Under the pieces are notes generated by a model. It worked only from the letters and a program-made list of their open reading frames with translations, ran no database searches and had not been told where the DNA came from. Below, in pieces: positions 11,062 through 21,735 of a stretch of DNA of 64,000 nt. The translations under genes were made by a program, and so were the position numbers. Every line of letters starts with the position of its first letter. Position 1 is the first letter of the stretch. The stretch is taken from contig SZWC01007361.1 in assembly GCA_023375785.1 (NCBI GenBank), positions 6,730 through 70,729 on the forward strand, given 5' to 3'. Source of the DNA: Penium margaritaceum. Taxonomy: Eukaryota > Streptophyta > Zygnematophyceae > Desmidiales > Peniaceae.

Positions 11062-11249
11062 ACCCACAGACGAACAGGCCACACACACATAGAACAAAGA
11101 AAACATCACAGGAATCACGTCAACCTGGGGCATCACGAGAACGCAGCAAGCCAATAGCATGCACAGCCACTTTAAACATGCCACTGCTGAGCACTTTGGT
11201 GAGAAAGTCTCCTCGCTGCTGACGAGTGTCGACCCAGGCAACCTGAACT

Positions 11250-11690
11250 TCTCAAGCAGCAATCCGCTCGCGTACAAAGTGATGCTCAATGTTGATGTGC
11301 TTTGTGCAAGAATGATGCATGCCATCGTCCTCGGCAATTGCCTTTGCACTTTGGTTTTCACAGCATAGGGTGATGCAACGAATGGGAACACGCAACTGCT
11401 GCAACATGCAGGACAGCCACACACTCTCACACGTATCTGCGCCCAGAGCCACATACTCGGCCTCACTGGAGCTTCGAGCAACACAGCCCTGTTTTCCACT
11501 CTTCCAAGAGACAGCTGTCCCACCGACGAGAAAAATGTAACCAGTGCGGCTGCGAGCATCCGTGTCATATGCCCAGTCACTGTCTGTGTAGCCGTCAACA
11601 ACCACTGAAGGCTGGGCACGGTAGCAGAGTCCCACGCGTGTAGTGGACAATGCGTAGCTGACCACATACAGTGCGGCCTCGAGATGTTTC
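11250..11690 (-). pseudogene. E RNase H, fossil
   Basis: Minus-strand Copia RNase H: 'GYTDSDWAYDTDARSRTGYIFLVGG', 'VSWKSGKQGCVARSSSEAEYVAL' and 'HHSCTKHINIEHHFVRE'. Closely similar in layout to the RNase H of B but from a different family. Confidence 0.86.
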
Positions 11691-12640
11691 TGTCAAGGAA
11701 GTTTCTGCTGGGAGAACTCAGCCAGGAAGTTGACCGAGAAGGCCACGTCCGCCCGAGTGGTGGTAGCGAGGTACATGAGGGAGTCGACCACACTGAGGTA
11801 GTCGGTGACATCAACGGTCTCCCCCAACTGCACTGAGTCCAGCGTCTTCAGCAGGCGCTGACCTGCTGAAGTCATCGGTGTGGACGCGGTGGGAATGTTT
11901 GCAAGCAGGGAGGCAAAGCGTTCCCCGAGTGTGCGGATGTATGCAGCCTGGTGTACATGCATGGTGCGACGCTGGCGGTCATGCTCGAGCTCCATCCCTA
12001 TAAACACTCGTGTAGGACCTAGGTCCTTCATCTTGTACTCAGATTGCAGTAGATTCTTCACTGACTGGACAGATGCGGGACTGGGTGAGGCAATGAGCAG
12101 GTCATCAACGTAGACCAGTATGGCCACGAATGGCTCTGAGGGGGTGCTCAAGAAGAGTGCTAGATCAACCGTGCTGCGACCGTAACCTCCCCACTCAAGA
12201 GTCGAGGATATCTCCATGTTCCAACACCGCGGCGACTGCTTGAGCCCATAGAGAGCCTTGTTCAATCGCCAGACCTTGTTTGTGCCATCGGTGAAGCCAG
12301 GTGGCTGGATCATGTAGATTTCTTCGTCGAGATTCCCATGCAAGAAGGCGTTGTTGACATCCATTTGTTCCAGTTCCCAGTCGTGCTGGGCGACAAGACT
12401 CAACAGTGCTCGAGTAGTGGTGTACGTCCCGACCGGTGCAAAGGTCTCATCAAAGTCAACTCCAATGATTTGGGAGAACCCCTAAGCCGTGAGGCGAGCC
12501 TTGTACCGGTCGACTGTTCCATCGGGCTTCAGCTTACGCAGAAGGACCCATCGGGCAGAGACGGCCTTCCGGCCTGCAGGGAGATCCACGAGCTCATAGA
12601 CTCCATGCTCCTGGAGTGTTGTGAGCTCCTCTTACATGGC
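11690..12640 (-). pseudogene. E reverse transcriptase, fossil
   Basis: Minus strand. Contains 'WELEQMDVNNAFLHGNLDEEIYM', 'NKALYGLKQSPRCW' and the catalytic 'LVYVDDLLIASPS' (around 12090-12120). It leads into 'YKMKDLGPTRVFIGMELEHD' and the 'YLATTTRADVAFSVNFLAEFSQ' segment before RNase H. Confidence 0.87.
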
Positions 12641-13330
12641 CTTCTCCCAGAGGTCAGCGTCAGCTGCCTCACGAGCCTGCCGGACAGTGGTAGGCTCGAG
12701 GGGAAGAGTGGGAAGGCCAGAGGCTGCGAAGCATGCGGCGACGTAACCTGCGATGGAGGACTCAAGAGCACTGTGGAACTCATGGGCTACAAGAGCATAG
12801 CCAACTGCCAAGTTGGGGTGCACAACACTCACAGACAGGCCTAGTGCATCGAGGCCAGTGGGTCGCACTGAGGGACCAGCTGTGGAGGACGAGGCACTGG
12901 AACGCATGAGCCGCTGACTTGGCTGAGAGGCATTGGACGAGCCAACAGGAACAGACTGAGCAGGCATCCCGGAAGAGCGGGAGCGCTCACGGGAGGGCTG
13001 AGAGGACTGAGAGGGAGGAAGAGCACGCAGTCTCCCTCCACGAGTGTACGGCTCAGGGCCGGAGATCGGAGCCCGAGATACGTCACCTACAGTAGGGTCA
13101 ATCACCGGAGGGGACTCAGAGTCAGGGGATGAGTTGGGAGGAGAGTGGACAGGGGAATGTGTGGGCGTGGATGCCGAGTGTGAGGACTCGGGATTGCCAG
13201 CTGAGGGCAAGGACAACACGGACTCCGAGGAGGGCTCTGATGCTGCCGACTCAGAGGAGGTATGGGAGGACGAGGAGGAGGAGTCCTCGTCACTATTTGT
13301 GGGAGTGACAGCAGGGGACATCGTGTGAGA
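12640..13330 (-). pseudogene. E integrase-RT linker, Ser/Pro-rich
   Basis: A low-complexity Ser/Pro/Glu-rich stretch in the position occupied by the 36-bp repeat array in B. It ends with 'LDALGLSVSVVHPNLAVGYALVAHEF', a short conserved block also present in B, C, D and H just before RT. No tandem repeat here. Confidence 0.75.
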
Positions 13331-13339
13331 GGGAGAGGA

Positions 13340-14500
13340 GGATGCTCAGAGATCGGAGGCTGGAACAGACCCACCCCCCCTAAGCCGACAAAGCGAGGAG
13401 AGGGAGGAAGGAGGAGGGACATGAGACAGGTCATGGGGGAAGACATCCTCGAAGAAGAGGGTGTCACACGACTCAATGACGCGAGAGCGGTCGGGGTCCC
13501 AGAAGCTCCATGCTTTCGACATGGAAGAGACACCAAGAAAGGTGCAAAGACGAGCGCGAGGGCTGAGTTTGCCGTTGCGGAAGTCCTCGGGTAACCAGAC
13601 GGCAGCCACACAGCCTCAGACACGAGCCAGACGGAGGTCAGCACGGCGGCCGTACCAGCACTCAAAGGGAGTGACGTGACGGGGGAGAGGGCCGTGGGGT
13701 ACACGGTTCCACACCCAGGTCATGTAGCACATCGCCTCAGAGGAGAAGACGGGGGAGAGGGAGGACTCACTGAGGAGAGTGCGAACACCGCCAGCACGGG
13801 TGCAGTTCCAACGTTCAGAGATACTGTTTTGTTGGGGTGTGTAGGGAGCCGAAGGTTCCATACACACCCCAAGAGACGTCAAGAAGCGAGCAGTGGGGCC
13901 AATGAATTTGCCATCGCAATCACAGCGAAAGAATTTGAGCCAACGACCACCGGCCAGTTCAGCCTGTGGCAGCCAGGACTCCAGAGTGAGACAAACGTCA
14001 CTCTTTTGCTGAAGGGCAAAGACCCAGCGCATGCGAGAAAAGTCGTCAGTGAGACAGAGGAAATATCGAACTATACCCCCAAGAGCGTCATGGGTAAGGG
14101 GTCCCATAACGTCAGCGTGCAAGAGATCAAGCTGGTGGGACGTGCGGGACTCAAACGTGGAAAAAGGGGAGCGATGCATCTTGCCTTAGGCACAGTCAAG
14201 GCAATCAGTAGGGCAAGAGGCAAAGAACGTGTCGGCATCAAGACCTTGAACGGGTGTGTCCCGGAGCAAACTGTCAATCGCAGTAGTGTGAATGTGACAA
14301 AGGCGGCGATGGAGCAACTGTGCATGTCTTGGAGTGAGAGAGCGGGCCACGTGAACAATAGCGGTCAAGGAGGGATGCGGTGCAAACAAGGGCATGCAAA
14401 ACAAGCAGTCACAACGAGTGCCACGCAACAGAACACGACCAGTGGTGCGATGCAACACACAGGCAATTCCACGGCTGGAGGAGAAGTCCATGCCCTGGTC
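13340..14500 (-). pseudogene. E integrase, fossil
   Basis: Minus strand. The GAG-pre-integrase segment ('LLHRRLCHIHTTAIDSLLRD', 'CPTDCLDCA') is at 14190-14370. The core follows at 13616-14180 with 'LDLLHADVMGPL', 'CLTDDFSRMRWVF', 'FRCDCDGKFIG' and 'YTPQQNSISERWN'. The C-terminal segment with 'FLGVSSMSKAWSFWDPDRSRVIES' is near 13500. Confidence 0.86.
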
Positions 14501-15560
14501 GTAAAGTGTCGTAACAGACAGCAGACTGAGCTCAAGAGCAGGGACGTGTAGAACATCACGGAGAAAAAGTTCCCTCCCAGGGCCAACAAAGCGAACAACC
14601 CCAACACCCTGGACAGGGAGAAGCTAGCCTGAGCCAGTGCGAACAAAACGAACAGAGCCAACGGGACCCAGAGAAACGAACGAAGAGCGACAAGAGGTCA
14701 TGTGGTGGGTGGCACCTGTGTTGGCCTGAGGGTGAGTGTGCGCCCTGGAGGGTCCCTAGCAGTGGTTGGTTCACACCACCAACTGTTTTTGGAGAGACTG
14801 AAACTGTGGAGGCAACTGGTTCCAAGGATGGCAAAATCTGGTCAAAGAGTGTGGCAACAGTTTTGGATTCAATTGAATGGGAATGAACTCTTGATCAAGG
14901 CTCACAAGCAGTGGCATGTCATAGCCACTAATCTAAGCTTTCCAGAACACCAAAGCATGCCAGATTTGAAGCTTCCTAGCAGATTCTATGGCTTCTAGAG
15001 TGTCCATTGGTAGGCTGTCCTTTTTCCCACCTAGGAAGGCATCCCTTCCCTCCTCTAGAAGCTTCTCCCCCTTCCTAGATTCCTCAGCTTGCTTCTAGTA
15101 GGAGGGAAGGTGTCCAGAAGACCTAGACACTTCTAGGTGCCTTGTAGGACAAGTCACCCCTTCTAGAAGGTGTGCCACCTTCCTGGACCCTCACCTGGCC
15201 TTCTAGAAACTTAAAGAGGAACTCTAGAGGTTAAGCTAGCTTCCTGGCATCTATTTTCCACCTCCCTTGAGGCAGGGCAGAATTTCATCTTGTGGGACTT
15301 GAACCCGGGTCCCTGCCTCTAAAGATGGACACCATTCACCACTAAGTCACCTTGGCTTGTCTTTTTGGTGTTCCTTTTTGGAGTCACTCCTGCCATGGTG
15401 AGGAGCATTAGTCCAACAACCGGAATCAAGGATCCAGAGGCCACCCATCATGCAAACAGACCCAGGGTCACGACTCACGGCGGCAACAGCAGAGCAAGGA
15501 GAAAGGGGCTGACCACAAGCGGCAAGACAACCGGGAAGACTGTACGACTGCCACTGTTCA
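14500..15560 (-). pseudogene. E protease-like segment, split by insert L
   Basis: The Copia protease signature is present in two parts, 'WILDSG' right of insert L (about 15424-15560) and 'ATHHM'-like sequence left of it (about 14500-14713). The 700-bp insert lies between them. Confidence 0.7.
14719..15418 (-). mobile_element. Insert L: 700-bp solo-LTR-like element with tRNA-like boxes
   Basis: Bounded by TGTTGG and CCAACA and flanked by ACCTG (14714-14718) and ACCGG (15419-15423), a 5-bp TSD with one mismatch. Removing it restores an uninterrupted protease signature in flanking DNA. On the minus strand it carries an A-box-like TGACTTAGTGG (complement of 15339-15349) and a B-box-like GGGTTCAAGTCCC (complement of 15294-15306), about 43 bp apart. 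Its body is rich in TTCTAGAAG-like palindromes. The ends and TSD favour a solo LTR; a tRNA-derived SINE inside it, or the whole being SINE-like, is the alternative. Confidence 0.6.
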
Positions 15561-15929
15561 ACCCACGGGACGTCGACTGGAAAACAACCCTGAACATAAC
15601 CCGGGGGTGGCTCACAAAGAGACGAATCAACGGCACACGCAAGCCCCCCCTCAACCGAATGCACACTCTCACCTCCATGATCACGGAAGTGACACTGTTG
15701 AACGGCATGAGAGAGTGCAGAGTCCAGCTGGCGGTCGTCCTCTGAAGGCCCGGTGATGAGAACGCCGGAGGAGGGACACTCGGGGCTGGGGGTGGAGGAC
15801 AACCACGGCGGAGGAGAGTAGAAGCCAGAGGGAGGCCCGAAGTAGACAGGGCCGCCAAACCCCGGGGGCCAACCCCAGGGAGCAGGCGGAAGCGGTGAGG
15901 AGAAAACAGTGTTGTAGGCAACAACTCAA

Positions 15930-17016
15930 GGCGAGGAGGAGGAGGAGCGTCCAGAGCCACCACCGGACCCTGTAGAGGTGGTGGAGTGTGCAAAGCCACC
16001 ACCAGACCCTGTGGAGCGTGCCCAGTGTGCTCGCATGGCTGAGGCAAGGCGAGCATCGTCAGGTGGGGCAGGGCACTTGGGCACCGCATGACCGGTGGCA
16101 CCGCAGTTCCAGCACGTGAGAGTGCTGACGGAGGAAGCGGGGGATGCGGCGACATCAGAACCACGATCCTTACCACCCTTGCCTTGCCCGCCACCGCCAG
16201 AGCCACCCCCGTGGCCTTTGCGTTTACCACCCCCCCACCTCGACCACCCCCTTGGGCAGCGAGAGATGTGGCAGTAGTGGTAGATGTGGCGATGGAGGCT
16301 AAGCCGGAGGCATTGGAGGTGGAGGAAGAAGGGAGTGCGGTGGCTGCTACTGCAACGGCGGCGCGATGAATGCGTTTGTTCTATAGTGAGCTCCACCAGT
16401 CGGTCAGACGTTAGGAGGTGAACTCCCACAATGCACCAATGCCTGGGGGTGCGTCAGTGGGGACAGGGATGGCAGCCAGACGCTCAAGCTCTGTGGCCTT
16501 CACCTCGCAGAAGATGTCACAGAGCTCAGGGATGAGGCCGTTGACGATGGAGAGAACAGCAGGGAGCTGACCAGGGGCAGCCTTGCCGAGGTCGCGCAGC
16601 AATCGCAGACTGCGAGCCCAACAGGTGTCAGCAGTTTCATCAGCACGCATGGAGAGCGTGTTGAACTGGACGGTAAGAACACTCTGTGCTGCATGTCCAG
16701 TCACTGTCGTGCGTCGCTTGATCTGTGTGTAAGCACCAACCGGGTCAGCAGGGGTGCGGCATACAGTGTCAACATTGTAGGACCCGATCTCATGAGTGAG
16801 ATCATCGGGTCCAGCGCGAATGAGGGCACGGATAGCACGTGCAGACTCAGACTTGACTGGCACGAAAGGTGGAGCAGTTGAGGGATTTGGTTCATGGTAG
16901 TATTCCCAAAGCTGCTCCCCCTGCGCCCAGGTACTGAAACAAACCTCCCAAGAGTGGAATCTGAGATTGGAGATGAAGTGAGGTGGGATGGAGTCAAAGT
17001 CGGACTTGCGCTGCAC
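15930..17016 (-). pseudogene. gag: E gag, fossil
   Basis: Minus-strand Copia gag. The capsid-like part (16411-17016) starts around 'FDSIPPHFISNLRFHSWEV' and continues 'WAQGEQLWEYY', close in layout to B gag. A zinc knuckle of the form C-X2-C-X4-H-X4-C ('CWNCGATGHAVPKC') lies near 16080-16120. A Gly/Ser-rich tail follows. Confidence 0.85.
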
Positions 17017-17029
17017 TGATGGGGCAAGT

Positions 17030-17492
17030 GCTTTGGCTGCAGCTGCGCCAGCGACTGCGGCGACTGCAAGCAGATCAGAGGAGGATGAGCCAGTAGCAGC
17101 AGATGCAGAAGCGGGGGGGATGTAGAGAATACCGTAGCAATGCCGGCAGACTGAGTGCTACGCAGGGCAGGTTGGAGACGATTAAGGACCAAGTCAGCAA
17201 TGTGGTCGGCGAAGTTTTCTTGGTCAACCTGCTCAGCCCGCAGCTTCTCTTCAGCGACGCTCTGAGCAGTGAGAGCTGCCTCCAGCACATTGCGCTTACG
17301 CAAAAGCTCAACTTGCAGGGCTGTGTATTGGCCATTGTCAATTGGCATGTTGCCAGTGCCATGGCTCTACCAAGAAAATTTCGGCAGAGTTTCCCTTGCC
17401 CTAGTGGGCGTGGGAGTGTGTGGTGAGGGCGTCGGAAGTTCGCTACAAGACAACAACCTGGACGCACAAACACGCCAATGCATGAAAGGCAG

Positions 17493-17531
<39 letters not shown>

Positions 17532-17720
17532 AAGAAAAAATCAGGCTCACCACGCACGGCGGCGTAGTGAGAACAGCGGTGAGAGAGCCGCCGTAGCTGA
17601 GGAGGCGACGACTGCAACAGTAGCTGATGCAGAGACAATGAGGCAGGCTAGTCCCCTTAGTGCTGCACCTGACAGGGTGGAGATGGCTGCAATGGTCGAG
17701 ATCAACAGCTGTATGTGACG
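17030..17720 (-). other. E leader next to gag, with hairpin-like block and (GA)n
   Basis: No gene recognised. Around 17370-17395 (minus strand) a block GGGAAACTCTGCCGAA... followed by GGTAGAG resembles the leader hairpins of B, with imperfect arms CTCTGCC and GGTAGAG. A (GA)n microsatellite occupies 17496-17529. Confidence 0.5.
17496..17529. repeat. (GA)n microsatellite
   Basis: About 17 GA units in the E leader. Confidence 0.95.
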
Positions 17721-17726
17721 AGTCAC

Positions 17727-18761
17727 CTAAGATGAAGAGGAGGGTAAGGATGAAGCCTGTGCTGTGGCGGTGTGGATAGAGTCAACTGCACTGGAGAGCG
17801 CTGTGGCAGCTGCAGCTGCTGCTGACGCGACTGCGTCTGCTGCTGCGGCAATCTGAGTAACTATGTTGACAGCAGTAGCTGCCAAAGGTCCCTGATCAAC
17901 TGCAGCCACAGTGTAAGTGTCAATGGCTCTCCCAGCGGAAGTGGTAGCTGGTGCACGTGTGGCACGTGCAGTGGCTGCAAAAATAGATGCCACAGATGCA
18001 CTGGACAGAAGTGCAGCCCGCAGACCTGTTAGAATATCAGGAGGCGAAGGGGACACTGACTCTGCAGCTGATGCAGTTGGAGATGTGACACGACGCGAAG
18101 CAGGGGCCCCTGATGCTGCTGCCACAGAGGGTGAAGCCGCGTCACGAGGAGTTGCACGACGGCGTTGCTGGCGTGTCCTATGGACAATGGGTGGGCTTAC
18201 CGGTGAGTGACGAGGTCGGTGATCACGAGGTGGCGCCGTAGCTGGTTTGTTCTGCGCCGTCGGAGAGTCGTCGGCAGCGGACTGGCAGTGGGTTGCGTAG
18301 TCCCTTGCGTCTGCCCACTCGTAGTAGTCGGCGGGGTCGTAGTCCTCACCGGGGTGATATCTCGGGCTGTTGCGATGGACCCTTGACCACACCTCCCTCT
18401 CCGCATGCTCCTCATAGTACGCAACCTCCTTGTCGATGCGGGCACGCTCCTGTGCTGCTGTGGGTGATGTAGGGATAGGCTTGGTCACAGGCGGAGACGC
18501 CAGTGTGCTGAATGTTGGGCCGCCTGAGAGGCAGCCTGAGGTGCTTGGGAGTGTGCGGGGACAGGCCTCAGCTGCCCAGGTTGGCGCTGCTGCTGCAAGG
18601 GCCGTGAGCGGAGGAAGGGCTGCACATGTGGAGCAGGAGAACGGGGGCGCAGAGACGCCAGTGCACAAGGCAGCTCTGTGCACTAGGCCGAGGCACCACA
18701 CAGAGTGCGGGTGGGACGGGTGGTGCCCACGTGTCCGTTGTGCGTGCGGAGGTAGAAGCAC
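17727..18761 (-). CDS. Unrecognised open frame upstream of E gag
   Basis: A frame of about 344 codons on the minus strand, between the E PBS and gag. The start of the predicted protein overlaps the leader's direct repeats. The middle has a charged helical stretch ('RIDKEVAYYEEHAEREVWSRV') and a Tyr/Asp-rich stretch; the rest is Ala/Ser/Pro/Thr-rich. No family is recognised. It may be a real upstream frame of the element or an open stretch by composition; nothing in B or C corresponds. Low confidence that it is translated. Confidence 0.3.
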   Translation of the reverse strand: MLLPPHAQRTRGHHPSHPHSVWCLGLVHRAALCTGVSAPPFSCSTCAALPPLTALAAAAPTWAAEACPRTLPSTSGCLSGGPTFSTLASPPVTKPIPTSPTAAQERARIDKEVAYYEEHAEREVWSRVHRNSPRYHPGEDYDPADYYEWADARDYATHCQSAADDSPTAQNKPATAPPRDHRPRHSPVSPPIVHRTRQQRRRATPRDAASPSVAAASGAPASRRVTSPTASAAESVSPSPPDILTGLRAALLSSASVASIFAATARATRAPATTSAGRAIDTYTVAAVDQGPLAATAVNIVTQIAAAADAVASAAAAAATALSSAVDSIHTATAQASSLPSSSS

Positions 18762-19170
18762 GATGGAGGAGGGGCGGACGACGGCAGAGGGGGATGGTGC
18801 CGTAAGGACAATGGCGCAAGAGGTGACCGGACCTCGTAGAGTGAGGATGCGCGTGGGTCACTGTGAAGAAGATGCATGCACAGCTCCCGGGAGAGTGGAG
18901 CAAGGTTCGGCACCACGACATGGCGGTGCCGTTGTACGTGTGTCAGTCGAATCCGGGATCGAGCACACCGTGAGCCATGGGTGCGGTGTGAGCTGCTGCA
19001 CAGGACGCCGGTGCACGAGGCAGCTATGTGCACTAGGCCGAGGCACCACACAGAGTGCGGGTGCGACGGGTGGTGGCCATGTGTCCGTCGTGCGTGCGTC
19101 AGTCAACGCCGGGATACAGCACACCATGAGCCACGGGTGCGGTGTGAGCTGCTGCACAAGATGGCGGAGT
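18640..19170. repeat. Imperfect direct repeats in the E leader
   Basis: A block with 'gtgcactaggccgaggcacc' and 'acacagagtgcgggtg' occurs near 18675-18735 and again near 19028-19085. A second block ('gagccaYgggtgcggtgtga') occurs near 18972 and 19125. The copies are about 150-350 bp apart and partly nested. Confidence 0.7.
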
Positions 19171-19294
19171 TGTGGCTTTAAGCTAACGCAGAGGTGGGGT
19201 TGTGGCTTGTGCGGGACCACCCGCCACTTAGGAGTGGCCCGATTAGGGTTCACGAAGTCTCAGGACTGTCGCGATGAGGAGGGGTTGCCCTCCT

Positions 19295-19306
19295 GCTCTG
19301 ATACCA
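19295..19306 (-). other. E primer-binding site (tRNA-iMet)
   Basis: TGGTATCAGAGC on the minus strand, abutting the 5' LTR. Confidence 0.85.
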
Positions 19307-19902
19307 GTAGGCAGCCTTGATTGCTAAGCGAGCAAGCAAGCAAGAAAGCAAGTAGCAAGCGACGGGAGAAACCATGGATCGGGGGCAAGCTCACATTGGA
19401 GAGAGTGAGAACGCGAACAAGTTTTTGAGTAACAAGTGAGCAAAGTGCTGAGAGCCGGTTGACCGGGCCACCCATGCGAACCACTCGACGTGGGGCCCGG
19501 AGGCCACCCAGGGATCGAACCTGGCCCTGGATCGAGCGAGCTCCAGGCGGTTTCTCACACGCCGGTATAAACCGTACGAGTGGTCCTGTGGGATCAGCAA
19601 CCTGGTACACTACGCTAAAAGCATGCAAGTGTGTAGGAAACCAGTCACAAACATACATGTCTACAAATGTACCCCTCATTTGGCATGTAGCATTATCACT
19701 CAACTAAGGCTTGTCATGAGGACAACGTTGGTGCTGTGGCCACCACTCTGTAACTTGACGGTGTCACCACCACTGTGCGCCCCATGCTGCGTCACAATAT
19801 TGCACCGGAGAGCCTCGGTCAAGATCAATCACCTGCAATGGTGAGGTGTGTGTGTGTGTGGAGACAAGAGGGCACTTGCGTGTGTCATGACCATAACCAA
19901 CA
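19307..19902 (-). repeat. E 5' LTR
   Basis: 596 bp, pairing with 10457-11051. It has the same T-arm-like palindrome (19508-19524) and ends CCAACA at 19902, after which C LTR sequence resumes. Confidence 0.87.
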
Positions 19903-20155
19903 TTTATGCTCTTTGTGAGTTTAGTTCGGCAGAGCTCATTATTCTGCTTCTCGCTGCTTCGGTTTGTCATTCAGCCACCCGAGTGACCCATACTATTGTC
20001 GGGATCTTTCCGGTTCCAGTTTGGTATCTCGTAGATATGTTTGTGAACTTCCCCATAGGCCAGCTGTTGCGCAGTTTGCACGTACGTTGGCCTGACCATG
20101 GGTGGAGAAGACATCCCTCTCTCTCACTCATTGATCAATCTAACTCTTACGTTTC

Positions 20156-20296
20156 TGCAGCGAGCGAACGGCGCCACATGGATCGAGCAAGGGTCCCTGG
20201 CCTGTGGACAGTTGGACAGGATGGCTTGAGGGTCAGAGACCCTCAACCATCGTGGTTTTGGCCTAGCTAGACAAGGATTCCATCCAATCTGTTACA
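20156..20296 (+). repeat. X 5' LTR
   Basis: Aligns with 42184-42311 over its whole length, sharing 'gatcgagc', 'ccctRgcctgtggac', 'atggcttgaSggtcaga' and 'ggttttggcctag'. Ends GTTACA next to the PBS. Confidence 0.75.
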
Positions 20297-20370
20297 TCGG
20301 TATCAGATCGCCGGGGTACGAGTCCGACGTGTGGATGCCAAGGGCGGCTCACTCCTAGGAAAGGGGGGGG
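20297..20370 (+). other. X internal region with PBS and polypurine tract
   Basis: About 74 bp: a PBS-like start (CGGTATCAGATC, two differences from the initiator-Met site) and a terminal GGAAAGGGGGGGG tract. No frame of any length. Confidence 0.7.
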
Positions 20371-20384
20371 TGGTAGTGTGCGGC

Positions 20385-21053
20385 AATTGGAAATAAATTA
20401 GGGCATGTAGGCCCATGCAAAAACGAACATGAGCTCTGTGTGTGAGTACAATGCACAACGGCAAGCATTTGGCTAAGTCTGGAATGCAAAACATGAAAGA
20501 ACAAGGAGAGAGTACAAATGAGCCCGTAGCGGGCTTATGTAGGGGCACCGGCAGCTAGCCGCACCGGGCCCCGTCACCCCCGTAGAACCCAAACGAGTCA
20601 GCGGGGAGAACACACTGCGTACACCACGATAACAATCAATGTTGGTCTCCTCGAGGCACCGGAACAGCTCTGCGAGTGCCCGGGTATCGACCACCAAGAA
20701 AATACGAGCACTGCTAGAAAATTGCAGAATTAGCGTCCAGATATCACGCACGGCTTTTCGCACATCGGAAACACTACTACAGCCACCGGGTCTCCTCATC
20801 GCACCGGTAAAGTCCACTGGGTGCGGGGGTCTCAACCCACCGAGAAAACTCTCCTAGCTCCCAACAAGCCCACATGGCTGCCAGAACGCATCGACCGTGT
20901 CTCGCGGGCGCTGTGGTAGATGCTGGAGAAGTCTCGGGACACTTCCGAGGCCCGTCGTGCTGTCACGCCCTCCTCTACCATATACCACCAACGTGGATGT
21001 ATGGGTAATCCATCGACATCGGTCGTGACGGGTGGAAGCCACACAAACCAATA
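20385..21053 (-). repeat. F1 3' LTR
   Basis: 669 bp, from AATTGGAAATAAATT to CACAAACCAATA, pairing with 35141-35389 plus 41760-42178. Contains two copies of the hairpin motif (20644-20692 and about 20788-20838). Confidence 0.85.
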
Positions 21054-21063
21054 ACCCCCCTGG
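21054..21063 (-). other. F1 first polypurine tract (PPT1)
   Basis: ACCCCCCTGG in plus orientation (a purine run on the minus strand) directly inside the 3' LTR. F2 has CTCCCCCTGG at the same place (56896-56905). Confidence 0.7.
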
Positions 21064-21735
21064 CTGACATTACCGTCAACGCGAGAACAAACAAATAAGC
21101 TGAGGTACTGAACAACAGCGTATGCAAAACCATGGTCTACACTGGTCATCCACACACATCTGTTGCCCATCTAAGGTCTCCTCACAACACTGGCATATCA
21201 TACCAAGTGTCTGGGTCTAGACCATGAGAAGAGTCATGCACATGCACACAAACTAGTGTAATGCACATCATACACATGTTAGACGGCAAGAGGGTCTCCT
21301 CGTGACACTGGCGGTACTAGTGCCCGGGTCTGGACCACTGCGAGCAATCCATTAGGTGTCCGTACGCCGACAACAATAGCACTATCAATCAACACACAGG
21401 ATCATAGGGGGTCCCCTCGTAACACGGGTGCAACTCACCACGTGTCCGGGTCTCGACCACTATGAGCAAACCAGCTGGCATGCACATGCCACACGCAGTA
21501 TGGCCACACATCAAGACACATGATCACATGGTCTCCTCATGACACTGGTACAACCGACCAAGTGTTTGGATCTCGACAAATAGAGTGCTACCATACAGCT
21601 GCAGCTATGCAGGCATGTGGCATCAGCCACACGACGACTGTTGTAGCATGCTCATAGCAGAGCATGGACCCCTTGCCATGCATCTCCCGTGACGGCGCGT
21701 CAAGTCGAGGTCCACACAATACTCCCCCTGGGCAG
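21064..21735 (-). repeat. Tandem hairpin units in the F1 3' region, ending at a second PPT-like site
   Basis: Four diverged units with the hairpin motif at 21175-21223, 21293-21336, 21410-21458 and 21530-21577, at spacings of about 115-120 bp. The stretch ends ACACAATA at 21721, followed by CTCCCCCTGGG (21722-21732), a second polypurine-tract-like site. The same order is seen in F2 (56906-57664). Confidence 0.75.

Larger units (their letters stand above)
10457..19902 (-). mobile_element. Copia E: full-length minus-strand LTR retrotransposon fossil
   Basis: Ty1/Copia on the minus strand, inserted in the C 5' LTR. C sequence stops at 10456 and resumes at 19903. In plus order: 3' LTR 10457-11051, PPT 11052-11061, RNase H, RT, linker, integrase, protease (split by insert L), gag, leader with an extra open frame, PBS 19295-19306, 5' LTR 19307-19902. 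By eye the LTRs differ at only about 4%, so it is one of the younger insertions. Coding region broken (about eight breaks). No convincing TSD (TTCTT versus TTTAT). Confidence 0.88.

Noticed and set aside
10978-11814. Minus-strand frame of 278 codons rich in Ser/Thr/Arg
   Set aside because: Other-frame reading through the E RNase H and RT region.
10452-19907. TTCTT/TTTAT as the TSD of Copia E
   Set aside because: Only three of five bases agree; the insertion point is supported by resumed C LTR sequence instead.
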